Of a DNA stretch of 64,000 nt, positions 62,668 through 64,000 are shown one piece after another. Both the position numbers and the translations under genes were made by a program. The stretch is from Flammeovirgaceae bacterium UBA7330 (GTDB taxonomy: Bacteria; Bacteroidota; Bacteroidia; Cytophagales; Cyclobacteriaceae). A model generated the notes under the pieces. It was not told where the DNA came from. It searched no databases and was given only the letters and a program-made list of their open reading frames with translations. The number at the start of each line of letters is the position of its first letter. Within the stretch, counting starts at the first letter, position 1. Location: the NCBI GenBank assembly GCA_002471275.1, contig DKPQ01000023.1, positions 62,001 to 126,000 of the forward strand, given 5' to 3'.

Positions 62668-64000
62668 ATGAAACAAATGAATTATATATTTCAAAAATTT
62701 CAGCTGCTCATATTATGCAGTCTGATGTTTGTGTCCTTGCCTGCACTGGCCCAGATGCAGGTAAAGGGGACGGTAACTGCGCCCGATGGTTCAGGAATAC
62801 CGGGAGTAAATATCGCAATCAGAGATACCGGAGGTGGTACAATCACCGATATTGACGGTAACTACAATATCCAGGTTCCCGATGCCAGTGCGGTCCTGGT
62901 ATTTTCCTATGTCGGCTTTGAATCTCAGGAAATTGCTGTTGGCAACAACAGTACCATTAATGTAGAGCTAAGTGAGGATGTCACTGCACTTTCAGAAGTT
63001 GTTGTCACCGCGCTCGGTATCCAAAGGGAAGAAAAGTCACTTGGATACTCCGTTGGAAAAGTAGACGGAGAAGAATTTAACCGGGTTGCCCAGGAAAGCT
63101 TTTTAAATGGTATGAGTGGTAAGGTAGCTGGTGTAACCATCAACCAAACCGGAGGACCTGGTTCTACAACCAGTGTGATCATTCGTGGAGCAATATCTCT
63201 TAGCTCCGACAACCAACCTCTATTCGTGGTAGACGGTGTGCCTATGACCAATGACTTTAATAATGTTGGTGGTTTTGGTTCAAGTAACCCGGTTGATTAT
63301 GGTAATGCCATTTCTGATTTGGACCCTGAAAACATTGAAAGCGTTTCCATTTTGAAAGGTCCTGCTGCTGCTGCCCTTTATGGCACACGTGCTGGTAATG
63401 GTGTGGTCCTTATCACTACCAAAAAAGCAAAGCAGGGAACAGGTATGAAAATCGATATTTCTACCAGCAATAACTTTGATCTTCCTTACAAGTTTTTGGA
63501 TACACAGAAAAAATTTGCTGCCGGTTATTTTTCATTCCGTCCTGAGGATGTTGGGGGTGGTGCACTTCCTTCTGTAGCCAGTGGGCTTGGAGGTGGAGGT
63601 CCTGAGTTGAATAAGGGCTATTACGCTATTCAGTGGAATTCTCCTCTGGATGCCAATGGTAATCCCGTTCCTACAGAACTGGTAGCACATCCGGATAATG
63701 TGAAAGACTTCCTGAATGACTATGCTTTTACTAGTACCAACTCTGTGGCATTATCCAATGCTACTGATAATTTAAGTTATCGTTTGGGATACACCAATAT
63801 GACTCATAGTGGACTTATCCCTAATTCTGATCTTAACAGGCATAACCTTTCACTATCCTCATCTGCCAAAGCACATGAGAAAGTAACCATTAGCACCAAT
63901 ATCAACTTTGTGAATAGCTATGCTAAAAACAGACCTGCTGGTGACCGTGGCACCAACCCACTACAATGGGCTTATTTTACTCCGGTTGAAGTAGACATCA
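62668..64000 (+). CDS. SusC/RagA-like TonB-dependent transporter, 3' end outside window
   Basis: The frame is open from ATG 62668 to the window end (444 codons). An in-frame ATG at 62677 is an alternative start. The signal peptide ends near ALA-QM. The CarboxypepD_reg-like domain starts directly (GSGIPGVNIAIRDTGGGTITDIDG), without the STN domain present in the SusC at 54013. Then come EVVVTALGIQREEKSLGYSVG and the plug (RGAISL, QPLFVVDG, KGPAAAALYGTRAGNG). The plug closely resembles the first SusC, so the two are paralogues. Lack of STN implies a different regulatory input. A SusD gene is expected just beyond the window. Confidence 0.9.
   Translation, partial: MKQMNYIFQKFQLLILCSLMFVSLPALAQMQVKGTVTAPDGSGIPGVNIAIRDTGGGTITDIDGNYNIQVPDASAVLVFSYVGFESQEIAVGNNSTINVELSEDVTALSEVVVTALGIQREEKSLGYSVGKVDGEEFNRVAQESFLNGMSGKVAGVTINQTGGPGSTTSVIIRGAISLSSDNQPLFVVDGVPMTNDFNNVGGFGSSNPVDYGNAISDLDPENIESVSILKGPAAAALYGTRAGNGVVLITTKKAKQGTGMKIDISTSNNFDLPYKFLDTQKKFAAGYFSFRPEDVGGGALPSVASGLGGGGPELNKGYYAIQWNSPLDANGNPVPTELVAHPDNVKDFLNDYAFTSTNSVALSNATDNLSYRLGYTNMTHSGLIPNSDLNRHNLSLSSSAKAHEKVTISTNINFVNSYAKNRPAGDRGTNPLQWAYFTPVEVDI

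Overview
The window looks like part of a Bacteroidota chromosome, probably a marine Cytophagales-type bacterium. The reasons are two SusC-like TonB-dependent transporters, one SusD-like lipoprotein, a FecR anti-sigma factor, many Cys-lipobox lipoproteins, a formylglycine sulfatase, weak Shine-Dalgarno sequences and AT-rich Bacteroidota-style intergenic repeats. No rRNA, tRNA or CRISPR array was seen. The genus-level assignment is inference.

Region 1 (1-15192) is a secreted glycan-degradation cluster. It holds three paralogues of an alpha-glucuronidase-like family, called family A here (GH67/GH20b-type N-terminal domain plus barrel; one is cut by the window edge). It also holds two adjacent paralogues of family B (N-terminal beta-propeller plus C-terminal (alpha/alpha)-toroid-like domain), a DUF3748 propeller lipoprotein and a sialidase-like propeller with a C-terminal concanavalin-like domain. 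Region 2 (15400-24650) is mostly ordinary genes on the minus strand: a membrane patatin, a cell-surface lipoprotein, a desaturase, a VOC protein, an AraC regulator, a YdeI-like protein, MscL and an HD phosphohydrolase.

Region 3 (24660-33633) is catabolic. A sodium:solute symporter and a DHDPS-family aldolase run on the minus strand with a MITE-like element between them. Divergent to them is a plus-strand operon: HpaI-type aldolase, a third family B protein, a DUF1080 protein, a purple-acid-phosphatase-like protein and a BNR sialidase-like lipoprotein. Region 4 (33634-34568) is a repeat-rich gap. Region 5 (34569-40857) is a minus-strand operon: HGSNAT-like acyltransferase, an unknown barrel lipoprotein, a PQQ-type propeller lipoprotein (frameshifted in a G8/C8 tract) and a sulfatase. 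Region 6 (41084-44411) is a ROK kinase, MFS transporter and XylR-like regulator operon with a palindromic operator candidate upstream.

Region 7 (44423-59297) has a double-receiver protein, then a five-gene minus-strand operon (membrane protein, Gfo/Idh/MocA dehydrogenase, DegT aminotransferase, DHDPS-family aldolase, fourth family B protein). This operon is divergent from FecR-SusC-SusD. Region 8 (59298-64000) holds a striking 14-unit, 21-bp phased inverted array, a cytochrome c/VCBS lipoprotein, a PKD lipoprotein and the start of a second SusC.

Together the genes suggest import and exo-acting depolymerisation of an acidic, possibly sulfated or amino-sugar-containing glycan. Keto-sugar and 2-keto-3-deoxy-acid chemistry would follow inside the cell. 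The most novel parts are the multi-copy families A and B, which I cannot place in a characterised enzyme family, and the symmetrical 21-bp arrays between convergent genes.
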